64,000 nt of DNA from Hondaea fermentalgiana. Taxonomy: Eukaryota; Sar; Bigyra; Thraustochytrida; Thraustochytriidae. Of the stretch, positions 18,032 to 28,730 are shown piece after piece. The notes under the pieces were generated by a model. The model was given only the letters and a program-made list of their open reading frames with translations. It was not told the origin of the DNA and ran no database searches. Both the position numbers and the translations under genes were made by a program. Location of the stretch: the NCBI GenBank assembly GCA_014084085.1, contig NPFB01000022.1, positions 228,130 through 292,129 of the forward strand, written 5' to 3'. Within the stretch, counting starts at the first letter, position 1. Each line of letters opens with the position of its first letter.

Positions 18032-20726
18032 TTTTAAGTAAAGGCAGCCCGACCAGGTTTAAGGACGAGAATTTCGTCCTGACGCTGACCGTTTGCGGCA
18101 GCGAGCAGACCACTCCAGCTAATTTGTTGAAGGCCCTCTGCTAATCACCTCAAACTCGCGGAGCTACCCCTCTTGGTCGCGTCACGGCGCACTGCGGTCC
18201 GATACGATGGAAAAGGAAACAAGGAAACGACCGGGTAAGCTGCCCTTCCTTGCGTCGCTAGCGCCTCCGCGGCGCTGTCTCCACGTGTCGTCGTCCGCCG
18301 CCGCGTCTCGGGATGGTTACGAGTTGTTGCCTCCTCCGTCTTCTCCTCCTTGTTCTTCTTCTTCTTTCCCCGCCTTCCAGCGTCGCCTCGACGCCTCGAT
18401 CCAGCCAGCCAGCGGCAGAGCACGGCCGCCTGAGCGTGGCGGGGCAGAAGGGGAAGGATGGGGGCCGGACGCTCGCTCGCTCGCACGCACGCGCGCAAGC
18501 AAGCGCAGGGCTGCCGCGCGGGCGCAGGGCCGCGGTCTGCTGCTGCTGCTGCTGCTCCTGCTTCGTCCCTGGTCTTTGTTTGGTCTTTGTGAGGAGCGGC
18601 GAGACGAGTTGTCGCGGCGCCCCTCGCCACTGTTCTATCCGCGCCGCCGCAAGTCGCCTATCGCGCCCCGCAAGTGCGCTATTCCGCGCCGCAACCCGCC
18701 TATTTGGCGCGTGGCCACTTCTCCCCGGCGGGGGCCCCCCTCCGGGCAAAACTCGTATCTCCGCCTCCAGCGCAGTTCTTTTCTCCGCCCTCCTTCCGCG
18801 CCTGCCCGCACGCGCGCAGTCGCCCGCGAGTTTCCAGAGGCCGCGGGCGCCCAGGAAGAACACGCAAGGCAGCGGACTCCGAGGGTGCCCCCCGGATCAG
18901 TGCGCGTGGGGGGTGCCTGTGAGGGCAGCCTGTTCCTGAAAAGGAATCTTCGCTGCCCAGACTCTGCGCGCCTTCTTCCTCTGCCTCCACTGCCGCCGCG
19001 CTTCTCTGCCGTGCGTAGAGGGACCGCTTCTTGTTGAGAAGAGCTCGCGAGAGCTGTGGTGGAGTGAACGAAAGCGACATCCGAACAATATGGCAGGTTT
19101 GATGTGAGGGTGCGGAAGCGGAAATGAATGGTCTTGGATACACCTCTTTAAAGGTCTCGCGCGTAGGATAAAGGGAGGGAAAATGGGAGATAGGGGGAGC
19201 AGAGAAAAAGTCGATGTAGATTCGATTGGTGGTGCTCCTTGATCATTATCGTCCAACCATCGTCGCGCGTCTGGGCTATACTTGTGATTGATGTGAACGC
19301 ACGCGAAGGCAAGACGCCTGCCTTTCTTTTCCGCCGCCTGTGCTGGAGCTAGAGCACGTCGTTCGACGCCAGCAAAGACCAAGCAGCCTGAATGAACTTG
19401 AATGCACGCGCGGGAAGAGTGATTCCTTTCTTCCAGCAGTGAATGGCGGTGGGCGAGCGGTGGGCAGGTGGGTATGCTGATTGCCTCATCGCGTCTCGAC
19501 TTGCTTGCCTCTGGATTTCTCATCTCATCTCACTTTACACCTCATCTCTGTTTCGTGATTGGCGATGGGTCCTTCGACACACTCGGCGGTCGCTGGACGC
19601 AACGCAAAAAAGCTTCTCAACAAGCCAGGAGTACTAGTGATTGGGAAAAGGTGATTGCTCATGCTTGCGTCACGATGAGGATTGACAATGTTTGACCGAC
19701 AATCGGATGGTTGCTTTCATCAGTCAAGGTCGATGCGTGCAGTCAAAGCTATCAGAGAAGGCTGCCTAGTGGACTGAAGAGATCAAGTCCATTGAGGTCT
19801 TATAGAGGTCTGATTCGGGAGGACGGTGAAGGACGAGTTGAGAAACTTCACGAATGGACGATCTTGGGCCGCAAGAGCGAAACAAGGCCCCGTTCCTCTT
19901 CGCTTTCAATCAACACGGGAACACTCGTACACGAACATGCAAGCTTCATCATCAGCGGTGCTTGGCATAACTGCGCAAAGAACCTCTGACTTGGCAAAGG
20001 CCTTATTACCGGTTCAAGTAGTACTACGGACGACCCTTCGTCCTTGTCACCGTCGACCGTTTAAAAATATGTCTAGGCTGAATCTTTCCGCTGCAGTCTC
20101 CTGAAGCTGTGATCAAGTCTAGCAGCATTTGCAAAAAGCTACACGAAGCCTTTTTTTCTTTTTTTCTTTTTTGCAGGATACTATCACACGCGTCGTCTGT
20201 CGACCTGTTGTTCTTCAGTTCGTAAGCCTCCTACAATGCGATCAATCACAGAACTGTCGTCATCGACTTTGTCAGACTCGGAATGAATGTCGGTGACCAA
20301 ACCTGAACATTTTCTTCGCCATGGATCACTTCGGTGTCTTGGCCGTTCTCTCCCTTTCCCTTTAGTGTAAAACGAAAAAGGAAATCAATCAAGAGATCAA
20401 GTCAAAAGAGTTCATACGTTTATCGCAGCATCTTTAAAGCTTGCTCTGCTCTTGACACCTGGCTGATCCAGCGCTTGAACTTGCCGCAGAAGAATGATCG
20501 AAAGAGAACAGAACGTTCCACGTTGGATAGAAGTTTCGCTCCAGAAAGGGTCTCTGACGGAGTTTGCAAAGCGGCCGACAGACAGACAAACAGACAGACA
20601 GCGGGACGAACGCGACGCGCACCGTAGCGAGCATCCTGGCCGGCGCGATAAGGACCACAGCGAGTAGAGGACACCGTCATTTAGCGGCGCTGCTCGCAGC
20701 CCGTTCAGACTCAGGGAAGGCACAAG
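18032..20726. other. 2.7-kb region without a recognisable gene
   Basis: The left third (18150-19040) is extremely G/C-rich and low complexity; its long frames on both strands are Arg/Pro/Ser-rich and have no consistent codon bias. The rest has mixed composition with short frames only. A T-rich block lies at 20150-20173 and a tandem CAGA/GACAGACAAACAGACAGA stretch at 20577-20600, just before the ubiquitin E1 gene. I see no tRNA-like T-arm or conserved protein motif. A non-coding RNA or a multi-exon gene cannot be excluded. Confidence 0.5.
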
Positions 20727-23700
20727 ATGAGCCAGACTGGCGAGGCTAAGGGGGCCATGAACGAGCAGCTCTACTCGCGGCAGCTCTTTGTGCTGGGCCG
20801 CGAGGCGCAGGAGAGGCTGCAGTCATGCCGTGTCGCCTTGGCTGGCGAGATGAACGGCCTTGCGGTGGAGATTGCCAAAAATGTCATGCTCGCCGGCGTG
20901 AACGCTCTCACTCTCGTCGACGAAGGCGCAGCGTGCCAGGCCGGCGACCTGGCCGCAAACTTTTTCGTGTCCGAGGAAGACGTGCGCACCAAGCGGGGCC
21001 GCGTGGAGGCCGTGGTCGAGCAACTTCGCGAGCTCAACGCACTCGTGTCGCTAGAGACAATGCCAGTCGCTGATTTCACTCTCGATGATGCTGGCATGGG
21101 CCGTTTTGACGTTGTCATTCTTGTAAACGGCACACGCGCGCGTGCCGAGGCATACTCTTCGTTCTGTCATACGCACGATCCCAAGGCTATCGCCTTTATC
21201 GCCGCAGGATCTTATGGCGTCTATGGCTACACCTTTAGCGACTTTGGTCCCGAGTTCACCGTTGTTGACCCGGACGGCGAGCTCAACCGCCAAGGCATTG
21301 TTCTCGAAGTCAAAGCTTCAGAAGACGGCAAAGACCTCATCGTGCTCACTGCGGACGATAGGCATCACGGCCTAGAGGATGGCGATTTCGTACGCTTTCG
21401 TGGCGTCGGCGGCCTCGAGGCGCTCAACGATGGCGAGCCCCGTCGCGTGCGCGCCGTTCAAATCCCCAATGCCGACGGCAAAACCGTCGATGGTCTTGCG
21501 TTCGCCATCGAGCGGGGCGCAGACAGCCTCGACGCAGGCGCATACACCGGCGGAGGCCACTTTGAACAGGTCAAGACGCCCCGCGTTGTCGCGTTTGCGC
21601 CTCTGGCCGAGACCCTGGCTGACCCACCCTGCGTGCAGAACGACTGGACAGACTTTTCCCGGCCCGCCAAATTGCACGCCTTCCTCCTCAAGCTTTGGGC
21701 TTTTCAGAACGCAAAGGGCCGCTTGCCGCGACCTGGGGACCAAACAGATGCCAGCGAGCTCGCAGCAATCGACGCTGCTTCTGCAGGGGCCGGCGCAAGC
21801 GTTGTCGAGGCGCAAGATGGAGAGCTGTGCGAACTGCTCGGCCGCGGAGCAGCGGGGCAGATCAATCCAATGGCCGCGTTTCTTGGAGGCGTGGCTGCTC
21901 AGGAAGTTCTCAAGGCGTGCTCGGGCAAATTTACACCCCTACAGCAGTGGCTGCACGTGGCGTCGCCCGAGTCGCTTCCTGTGCCAGAACAAATGGGCTC
22001 AGGTTTTCCTTCGCTCGAAGATTTGAGCGCTCACGCCTTGGAGACCCCCGACGCGCGCTACTGCGGCCAAGCGGCCGTCTTTGGCTGGGACTTTCAGGCT
22101 CGTCTTGGAGCTCTCAAGGTCTTTGTCGTTGGCGCCGGAGCGTTGGGCTGCGAGACGCTCAAAAATATGGCGCTCATGGGCGTGGCCTGCAAGAGCAAGG
22201 GCGGCGCTCTTACTGTGACGGACATGGATGCCATCGAGCTTTCGAATCTAAATCGTCAGTTCCTCTTTCGCTCGCAGCACATTGGCAAGATGAAGTCCGT
22301 GGTGGCTGCCGATCAAGCCCGGAACATGAACCCTGACTTTGAGGTCAAGGCCATGGAGAGCAAGGTCGCACCCGACACAGAAAATCTTTTCAATGATGCC
22401 TTTTGGGCTGGCATGGACATTGTAGTCAATGCTCTCGACAATGTCACCGCGCGCCTCTACGTCGACTCCAAATGCGTCTTCCATGGCAAACCTTTGCTGG
22501 AGAGCGGCACGCTGGGCACCAAGGCCAACACGCTGCCTGTGGTGCCAAATCTCACCGAGTCGTATGGGTCTGATCCGGTCCAGGACGAGGGTGGTGAGGA
22601 TATTCCTGCTTGCACGCTCCATGCTTATCCGAATTTGATCGAGCATACTCTCGCTTGGGCACGAGATGCTGTCTTTGAAAAGTTCTTCAACCTTGAACCC
22701 GCGGAGGGCCGCGAGTTTCTCGAGGCTGGATCCGTGGAGGCTTACACCGCCGAGGCGAATCGCCAGCCGAACACCAAGCTGGCGCGCGTGCGCACGGCAC
22801 GAGCCGTCTTGAGGGGTCCACATGAAGACGATCATCCAGAAAAGCTCTTTCCATACAACGTGGACCTATCTCCTGCGCTCGAGGCTTTGCAAGCTGGGAA
22901 CGACAAACCTTTACGTCGCACCTGTGTTGAACTGGCGCGCATGCGTTTTGAGGAGCTCTTTGTGAACAAAATTGCGCAATTGCTGCACGCGCATCCTCTT
23001 GACAAGACGGTCGATGACCAGGGGACCCTGTTCTGGTCCGGCAAGCGAAGACCCCCCAAGTTGGAAACCTTTACGCCGGAAGATCCCCTGCACATTAAAT
23101 TTGTGTTGTCTGCAGCCAGCCTCTTTGCACAAGTGTACGGAGGTGTGGACCCGCCGCTCGAGGTTGCCGAGGTCCGTGAGATTCTCTCGCGACTGGACCC
23201 GCTGCCGTCTTACGAAGCCGATGACTCGGTCGCTGTGCCGGAGAACGACGAAGAAGCCAAAAAACTACAAAAGGAAGAAGAGGAACGCGCCAAGGCCGCC
23301 TCGGCGTCTACATCAGATCTTTTTCAGGCCGAATTGGCCAAGTTGACCTCGAGCAGTGTCGAGCTGCCCAAGGCCGTGCACCCTCAAGTCTTTGAGAAAG
23401 ACTTTGACCTGCACATGGACGTCGTGTACGCAGCAGCCGCGATTCGTGCGCGCTCGTACAGTATTCCCCTCGTAGACCAGCTTGAGGCAAAACGTATCGT
23501 TGGGCGTATCATTCCGGCCATCGCAACCACCACGGCGGCCACCACTGGCGCGGTAGCCTTGGAGCTGTACAAGTTTTTGCACGAGGGTTCGCCATCAATC
23601 GAGCGTTTTCGGGCCATGAACATGAATCTGGCGACGAACTCGTATGCATCCTTTGAGCCGACGCCTTGCAAAACACGCAAGTTTGGCAAGGAGCATGAGA

Positions 23701-24071
23701 TTTCTCTTTGGACAATGGTCAATCTTCGAGGCAACCGCAGCGTGCAGGAAATCTTGGACTATTTTATGGACGAGTACTCCTTTGAGGTCAACACCATTTC
23801 CACAGATGGAGACGTGACTTTGTACAATGACCTGTTTGGCCAGGAGGATCGTCTTGAGACCCCGATTGCAGATCTGTACCGGACGGTTGTCGGCAAAGAG
23901 CCCCCGTACTTTATCATGCTCAATGTAGATGGCGACTTTGACGAGGACTATGACGACGACGAGGAGGATGACGACGACGAAGACGGGAACTTTGACGAGG
24001 ATGAGGACGAGATTGTTCCGCCTGCTTGTCGTATTGACTGGCAGGCTCAAGTCGGAGAGGACGAAGACTAG
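20727..24071 (+). CDS. UBA1: Ubiquitin-activating enzyme E1
   Basis: ATP-dependent enzyme that adenylates ubiquitin and carries it as a thioester before passing it to E2 enzymes. The 1,114-residue protein is the right length and has the E1 order: an inactive adenylation repeat at the start (YSRQLFVLGREAQERL), then the active repeat with the nucleotide loop GAGALGCETLKN (about 469-480) and DMDAIELSNLNRQFLFR. The catalytic cysteine domain has IPACTLHAYPNLIEHTLAWARD, with Cys about 629 as the thioester residue. A second adenylation segment (NMNLATNSYASFEPT) and a C-terminal ubiquitin-fold domain follow. Unusually, the ubiquitin-fold domain carries an Asp/Glu-rich insertion (about residues 1070-1095) before the final strand. 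The ATG at 20727 matches the conserved start. One uninterrupted exon. Confidence 0.96.
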   Translation: MSQTGEAKGAMNEQLYSRQLFVLGREAQERLQSCRVALAGEMNGLAVEIAKNVMLAGVNALTLVDEGAACQAGDLAANFFVSEEDVRTKRGRVEAVVEQLRELNALVSLETMPVADFTLDDAGMGRFDVVILVNGTRARAEAYSSFCHTHDPKAIAFIAAGSYGVYGYTFSDFGPEFTVVDPDGELNRQGIVLEVKASEDGKDLIVLTADDRHHGLEDGDFVRFRGVGGLEALNDGEPRRVRAVQIPNADGKTVDGLAFAIERGADSLDAGAYTGGGHFEQVKTPRVVAFAPLAETLADPPCVQNDWTDFSRPAKLHAFLLKLWAFQNAKGRLPRPGDQTDASELAAIDAASAGAGASVVEAQDGELCELLGRGAAGQINPMAAFLGGVAAQEVLKACSGKFTPLQQWLHVASPESLPVPEQMGSGFPSLEDLSAHALETPDARYCGQAAVFGWDFQARLGALKVFVVGAGALGCETLKNMALMGVACKSKGGALTVTDMDAIELSNLNRQFLFRSQHIGKMKSVVAADQARNMNPDFEVKAMESKVAPDTENLFNDAFWAGMDIVVNALDNVTARLYVDSKCVFHGKPLLESGTLGTKANTLPVVPNLTESYGSDPVQDEGGEDIPACTLHAYPNLIEHTLAWARDAVFEKFFNLEPAEGREFLEAGSVEAYTAEANRQPNTKLARVRTARAVLRGPHEDDHPEKLFPYNVDLSPALEALQAGNDKPLRRTCVELARMRFEELFVNKIAQLLHAHPLDKTVDDQGTLFWSGKRRPPKLETFTPEDPLHIKFVLSAASLFAQVYGGVDPPLEVAEVREILSRLDPLPSYEADDSVAVPENDEEAKKLQKEEEERAKAASASTSDLFQAELAKLTSSSVELPKAVHPQVFEKDFDLHMDVVYAAAAIRARSYSIPLVDQLEAKRIVGRIIPAIATTTAATTGAVALELYKFLHEGSPSIERFRAMNMNLATNSYASFEPTPCKTRKFGKEHEISLWTMVNLRGNRSVQEILDYFMDEYSFEVNTISTDGDVTLYNDLFGQEDRLETPIADLYRTVVGKEPPYFIMLNVDGDFDEDYDDDEEDDDDEDGNFDEDEDEIVPPACRIDWQAQVGEDED

Positions 24072-24393
24072 CTTTGCATCGTCTCCCACTCGAGGGAGAG
24101 AATCGGATCAAATCGAATCGAATCGAAATGAATAAAGATGATATAAAATCGGTTGTTTCCTCTTTACCTAGCTTCCATCTTGTGTCTCTTTCTTTTTGAG
24201 CGTGCAAAAAGAAAAGCGAATTTGTCAAAAAGATCTGATGGATCGGTTGATTAATTAAGGAAGATCCCACTTTGCTTACCGGGGGGTAAATTGTACCTAA
24301 AAATAATACATATTTTTGCGACGCGAGCACCACGTCTTATCTTCATTCTTTTTCTTTCTTTTTCTTATTTTAACTTGCACTAGCGTATAATAA
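24072..24393. other. Convergent 3' intergenic region
   Basis: A/T-rich, with tandem AATCGAATCG at 24113-24126 and T-rich tracts at 24345-24370. Consistent with two 3' untranslated regions; no gene seen. Confidence 0.6.
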
Positions 24394-25650
24394 TTACAGG
24401 AGGCGCATCGCATCCCACTCTTCAATGGCAGCGCAGAGGCGTTGAAAGCCAATTGCGTGCGTTGGCCGCGCAGACTCGTCCTCGACGCCAGCAACCGCGC
24501 CAAAAATATACGATGCGAAAATGATCAAAAGTGCCGCCTGTTTGAGTTCGCGAAGTTGTGCATCATTGGTGATACCTGCGGCGTGACAGTAGGCATCCTC
24601 AAGTGCTTGCTCGTGTTTCCGTAACGTATCTCGAGTGAGCGAGAGAACCAGAACGTAGACGAAATCGTAGACGCCATTTCCCTGAGAACACATGGCCCAA
24701 TCAAAGACAGCCACCTCGACTTCACCTCCAGCAGCAAGATCACCGGGCGTGAGTGTGGAAGGGGAGATCGAATTGGGCGTCGGCGAGGAAAGGCCCGGGG
24801 TCGCGATCCGGAAACGCATATTCTCTGCGCGAAAGTCGCCGTGCACGAGCGTGCGCGGCGCTGCGGCCAGGCGCTCCGAGAGGGCCTCGTATTGTGAGGC
24901 AAGTGCCCCCACCTTGGCGCGAATATCCTCAGGAATGTCGTCACGGTGAATCTTTTCAACCGCGGGCCACACGGTCTCCAAATGGCTGACCAAGAAGGGG
25001 ACGAGCGGGAGTTGCACAGGGAGGATCGGAAGCCACGACTTGTCGAGATGCGGGCTTGAACGAAAGGCGGCGTGGACCTTTCCAATCGCGCAAACGGCAG
25101 CAAGAGCCTGGCGAAAAGTCAATCCCTGCGCATCGTCGTGCGTGAACCATTCGGCGGGCTGGAGCTCTTCGAGCACAAGCACGAAATCAATGGCGTCGCG
25201 TCGCTCAGCCAAAACGCAACGAGGTGTTTTGCACGGTACAAATTGCGCGAGCTCGGTGTAAAACTTGCACTCGCGTTCGGGCCAGCGTTGCAGCCCCGCG
25301 ACCTCACGCACCTTCGACCCTTCGGGCGGTGGGCGCTTGACGATATAGCGCAGCGTTTCGTCGGGTTTCTTGCCGGACACCACGAGCAGTCTCGAGGTCT
25401 CGCCGTTAACGCCCTTGACGCCAACCCTTGATCCATCGTCGAGGTTCTCCTCGTCAGCGCTCTGCGTCTCGGCAAGCTCGTTGTCCTCGATGTCGGCGCG
25501 GCACGTCGCGCGCAGAAAAGGCACACTCAGGGGCGTCGGCAGCGCCTGCAGCGTCAGCTTCTTCACCATGCCGCCTTCGAGGATGGCCACGCGGAACCAG
25601 TGCCAGGCTACGCTGGACACCGCGCGCGCCCACGCGAGGGTGCCGCGCAT
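24394..25650 (-). CDS. CHK/APH-like small-molecule kinase
   Basis: Belongs to the kinase-fold group that includes aminoglycoside phosphotransferases, choline kinases and the CHK/ecdysteroid-kinase-like family. The catalytic loop is LVHGDFRAENMRF (HGDxxxxN type) and the metal-binding motif is VFDWAMCSQGNGVYDFVYVL, matching the D-W of this group. An upstream Lys in RYIVKRPPP followed by ERECKFYTEL fits the N-lobe ATP-contact Lys and Glu. Between the catalytic and metal motifs sits a Ser/Thr/Pro-rich insertion (SSPTPNSISPSTLTPGD). The start is uncertain: I use the ATG at 25650 in ACCATGC context; the frame extends to an ATG at 25764 with a Cys/Phe-rich stretch that could be a signal segment or non-coding leader. 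From 25650 the protein has 418 residues. Substrate unknown. Confidence 0.75.
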   Translation of the reverse strand: MRGTLAWARAVSSVAWHWFRVAILEGGMVKKLTLQALPTPLSVPFLRATCRADIEDNELAETQSADEENLDDGSRVGVKGVNGETSRLLVVSGKKPDETLRYIVKRPPPEGSKVREVAGLQRWPERECKFYTELAQFVPCKTPRCVLAERRDAIDFVLVLEELQPAEWFTHDDAQGLTFRQALAAVCAIGKVHAAFRSSPHLDKSWLPILPVQLPLVPFLVSHLETVWPAVEKIHRDDIPEDIRAKVGALASQYEALSERLAAAPRTLVHGDFRAENMRFRIATPGLSSPTPNSISPSTLTPGDLAAGGEVEVAVFDWAMCSQGNGVYDFVYVLVLSLTRDTLRKHEQALEDAYCHAAGITNDAQLRELKQAALLIIFASYIFGAVAGVEDESARPTHAIGFQRLCAAIEEWDAMRLL

Positions 25651-26435
25651 GGTCGCGTCTGCTCCGCCCGCGGACTCGGCGCGGACGTCGAAGAAGAAGA
25701 GCAAGAAGACGCAGCAGCACGTTCCGGGTTTGCTGCACCATTTACCTCGTGCTGCTTGTTGCATTCACAAAGTATCATTCGCACGTCGCGGATGCCGGCC
25801 ATGGCCGATCTCCTGCGACGCGCGAGGGCCCTCGCTCAGCAGCCCAAGTGGACCTCCCTCTCGCCAGGCCGGGCCAGCGCGGCGCCGGGCGCCCGACGCG
25901 TCGTCTCTTCGCCTCTCTTCGATCTGCGCGCGCGTCTCGCCGCGTCGAGCGCCATTGCCTCGCACCCCAAAGTCGGTCATCATATCACATCCATCCATCC
26001 ATCCATCCATCCATCCATCCATCCATGCATCCGTCCATCGTGCGCGCCGAGGGCGCCACGAACCCGGACCGGAGGGTCGCCCTCGCGCGGCGTGAACTTG
26101 CGACGCCCCGCGGTCTCCCTTTTGCCGCGCGTGCCGACGGGATCGCGTCGAGGTCTGCGCGGCGTGGCGTGGCCAGGGAAGAAGAGATGCCGGCGGCGAA
26201 GAAGAAGTGAGCGAGGCAGGTCAGCCGCGCCTCGACCATGGATAGACCGGCATGAGACCTCGCCCGCGAGACCCTCCGCGCGCCGCCCGTTCGCAGTCTC
26301 GCGAGTCCGGCGCCCGCGCGGGAGAGGCCCGCGCGAGCGTGCCTGCGACGCTCGCAGCAGCAGTCGGAGCGTGGCCTCGAGGCGCGACAAACCTGCGGTC
26401 CGGGCGTCCCGACCGTCCAAGCGCAGGGCGCGACC
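25651..26435. other. Divergent upstream region with CATC repeat and a presequence-like frame
   Basis: Shared upstream region of the kinase and monooxygenase genes. On the plus strand, a frame from 25792 (second ATG at 25801) to about 25975 has strongly G/C-ending codons and reads like a mitochondrial targeting peptide (MADLLRRARALAQQPKW...), then runs into a CATC microsatellite. It might be an upstream exon, but no convincing donor was found. Confidence 0.4.
25988..26026. repeat. CATC microsatellite
   Basis: About nine perfect CATC units, the longest of several such arrays in the window. Confidence 0.92.
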
Positions 26436-28103
26436 ATGGCGACGCCGCCGCGAGGCGTGCGCGCGTGCGCGGCGTGCCTTTCGCGCGGCTTTCGCGTGAG
26501 CGCGCAGAACCCCTCGCGCAACCGCAAGCGCAAGCAGCGCGAGGCTCGCGACGAGGCGCTCCTCAAGGCGGCCGAGGCCGGCAACCCGGGCGCTATCGCG
26601 CACCTGCAGAAGCGACGACTGGAGGAGGCCGCCGCGGCCGCCGCCGACGCCGCTACAAGCGAGACGCTCGCAACTCCGCACGCGACGGCGCATCACGACC
26701 AGCAGCAGCAACAGCAGCAGCAGGGCTCGAGTGCAGTGGCGCTCGCGAGCCAAATCCGGAGCTGGCTGGCGCAACCACTGACGCCCTGCAGACAGTGTAA
26801 TGGGCTCGGGGTCACCGTGGGCCACGCGGCCGAGGTCCCAGATGACTTTGTGCCAGAAAACGGCCCCCGCGTGGTCATTGTAGGCGCAGGGATCGGCGGG
26901 TGCGCGTTGGCTTTAGCGCTGCAGCAACGCAAGATCCCGTGCACAGTGTACGAGAGAGATCCAGGCTTTAGCTCACGGGCGCAGGGCTACGCGTTGACCA
27001 TGCAGCAAGCATCGAATACGTTACGGCGACTCGGATTCCGGGATTTGGTCAACCTCGGTGCAATGCCGGTCTCGCACGCGTCGCTTTTGCCCAACGGGAC
27101 GATTGTCAACGAATATGGGCGCAAATGTCACTCGACAACGCGAAAGACCATGTCGAACGGGAAACCGCCTGACAAGCAGCGGTTCAACATTCAGCTGCCG
27201 CGCGAGGCTGTGCGGCAAATGTTGCACGATGCGCTAGCTCCAGGTACGATTCGCTGGGGTGCCAACTTTAATGCCTACCGTCCTGTAGCGGAAGGTGGCG
27301 GCGACGATACCTCCATGGCTTCTTCGGGCTCTGCTCTGCGCGTGACATTTGACGACGTCAAGGGCACCGCTGAGAATGGGAACGAGACGAGTCGTTTCGA
27401 AGTTGATGCGGACCTTGTTGTTGGATGTGACGGAATCTGGTCCCGCGTACGGCGACAAAAGCTTGGTGAGGAGGCGCCGCGATACTTGGGTCTCATTGTG
27501 ATCTTGGGCCGAGCGCCATGCTCACACTTGCTCACGGATGACAAAATGTTTCAGACCTTGGGCGGAGAGACGCGCATCTACACTATGCCTTTTACGCGCG
27601 GAGTAACGATGTGGCAGCTTAGCTTCCCAATGCCTCTGGAGGAGGCTAAGGCATTGAGTGCGGCTGGTCCAGTGGCCTTGCTGGAAGAAGCGCAGCGTCG
27701 CTGCTCGGGCTGGCACGATCCGGTTCCTGACTTGCTATCGGCGACCCGGTCTTGCGATGTGACTGGTTATCCTGCATATGATCGCGCCCCCGCCGATGTG
27801 GACGAGACGTCGGCAAGACTGCGTGCGCCCACGGACGATGTGGATGCGCGAGTAACGCTGTTGGGGGATGCATTGCATCCCATGAGCCCCTTCAAGGGCC
27901 AGGGTGCGAACCAGGCGCTCATGGACGCGTGGTCGCTAGCAAGTCTTATTGCAAGCACCAAGCCGCTCGAGCATGCGCTCCGCGTATTTGAGACGGAGAT
28001 GGTTGATCGCGTCCGGGAAAAGGTGGAAAAGTCTGCCGAGGCGGCTGAGATCTTGCATTCGTCAAAGGCCATTGAGGAGCGCGCAAGTCGACTTGTGACA
28101 TAA
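26436..28103 (+). CDS. FAD-dependent monooxygenase (salicylate hydroxylase-like)
   Basis: Flavoprotein aromatic-hydroxylase-type monooxygenase of 555 residues. The Rossmann FAD-binding motif RVVIVGAGIGGCALALAL is at about 145-162. The second nucleotide motif DADLVVGCDGIWSRVR and the ribityl-binding motif VTLLGDALHPMSPFKGQGANQALMDA follow in the right order. These three place it in the PF01494 group, with salicylate hydroxylases and zeaxanthin epoxidases as relatives; the substrate cannot be read. The N-terminal 140 residues are an unusual extension: two CxxC pairs (Cys11/Cys14 and Cys118/Cys121), a basic region (RNRKRKQR), a charged Ala/Glu-rich helix and a polyglutamine run (CAG/CAA codons around 26698-26724). 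The paired CxxC motifs could bind a metal. The ATG at 26436 has an ACCATGG context. Confidence 0.85.
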   Translation: MATPPRGVRACAACLSRGFRVSAQNPSRNRKRKQREARDEALLKAAEAGNPGAIAHLQKRRLEEAAAAAADAATSETLATPHATAHHDQQQQQQQQGSSAVALASQIRSWLAQPLTPCRQCNGLGVTVGHAAEVPDDFVPENGPRVVIVGAGIGGCALALALQQRKIPCTVYERDPGFSSRAQGYALTMQQASNTLRRLGFRDLVNLGAMPVSHASLLPNGTIVNEYGRKCHSTTRKTMSNGKPPDKQRFNIQLPREAVRQMLHDALAPGTIRWGANFNAYRPVAEGGGDDTSMASSGSALRVTFDDVKGTAENGNETSRFEVDADLVVGCDGIWSRVRRQKLGEEAPRYLGLIVILGRAPCSHLLTDDKMFQTLGGETRIYTMPFTRGVTMWQLSFPMPLEEAKALSAAGPVALLEEAQRRCSGWHDPVPDLLSATRSCDVTGYPAYDRAPADVDETSARLRAPTDDVDARVTLLGDALHPMSPFKGQGANQALMDAWSLASLIASTKPLEHALRVFETEMVDRVREKVEKSAEAAEILHSSKAIEERASRLVT

Positions 28104-28730
28104 CCATAGAAGAGCACTCACACACAGACGCACATAGAGCGAGTTTGTCGATACACGAGAGTGAAGGTAAAAGGATACCATAGGCATCTTCGCCCACGTC
28201 GGTCATTGTCAAAACAAAAGAAAGAGCTAGTTGAACGGCCAACATTCACCGTCAAGATTTAGATTGCAAGCCAGTAAAATCTATTTGTTTACTTTGGAAA
28301 ATCGAGCACGAGTCAAATCAATCAGGGGAGGGATATTTTTATTTGGGTTCATTACGTAATACGGATTGAAAACGTCCTTGCTAAAGAAACGCCCTTCTCT
28401 TTTGATCTTCTTTCTTTTCTTTTCTTTTCTTTCTTTCTTTACGATTTGTCTTCCCGGATCGGATATGGATTTGATTGATCGATTGATTGATTGTCCCGCC
28501 TTTCTTGATTTACCACAATGGAATGACGTCGCGAGGAAGAGCCACAGCTGAGATGACGAGCCTGCGGAAGAAGCGTTGCCGAGAGACGCAGAAAAGATGA
28601 TGTCATTGACGTGGCGACATTTGTATCATTCTCTCCTTGAACGAGCACCTCCTCGAGACACAGCGAAACGGTGAATGGCTTGGAAATTGACGTCGGGAAA
28701 GGGAAAGGAGAAAAGGAAGTCGACTGGAGT
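28104..28730. other. Convergent 3' intergenic region
   Basis: A/T-rich with a TTTCTTTTCT pyrimidine block at 28410-28440 and tandem TTGATTGATCGATTGATTGATTG at 28471-28493. No gene seen. Confidence 0.6.

Noticed and set aside
18207..19037. 276-codon plus-strand frame
   Set aside because: Mixed third-position composition and Arg/Pro/Ser-rich content in extreme G/C-rich DNA; open by composition only.
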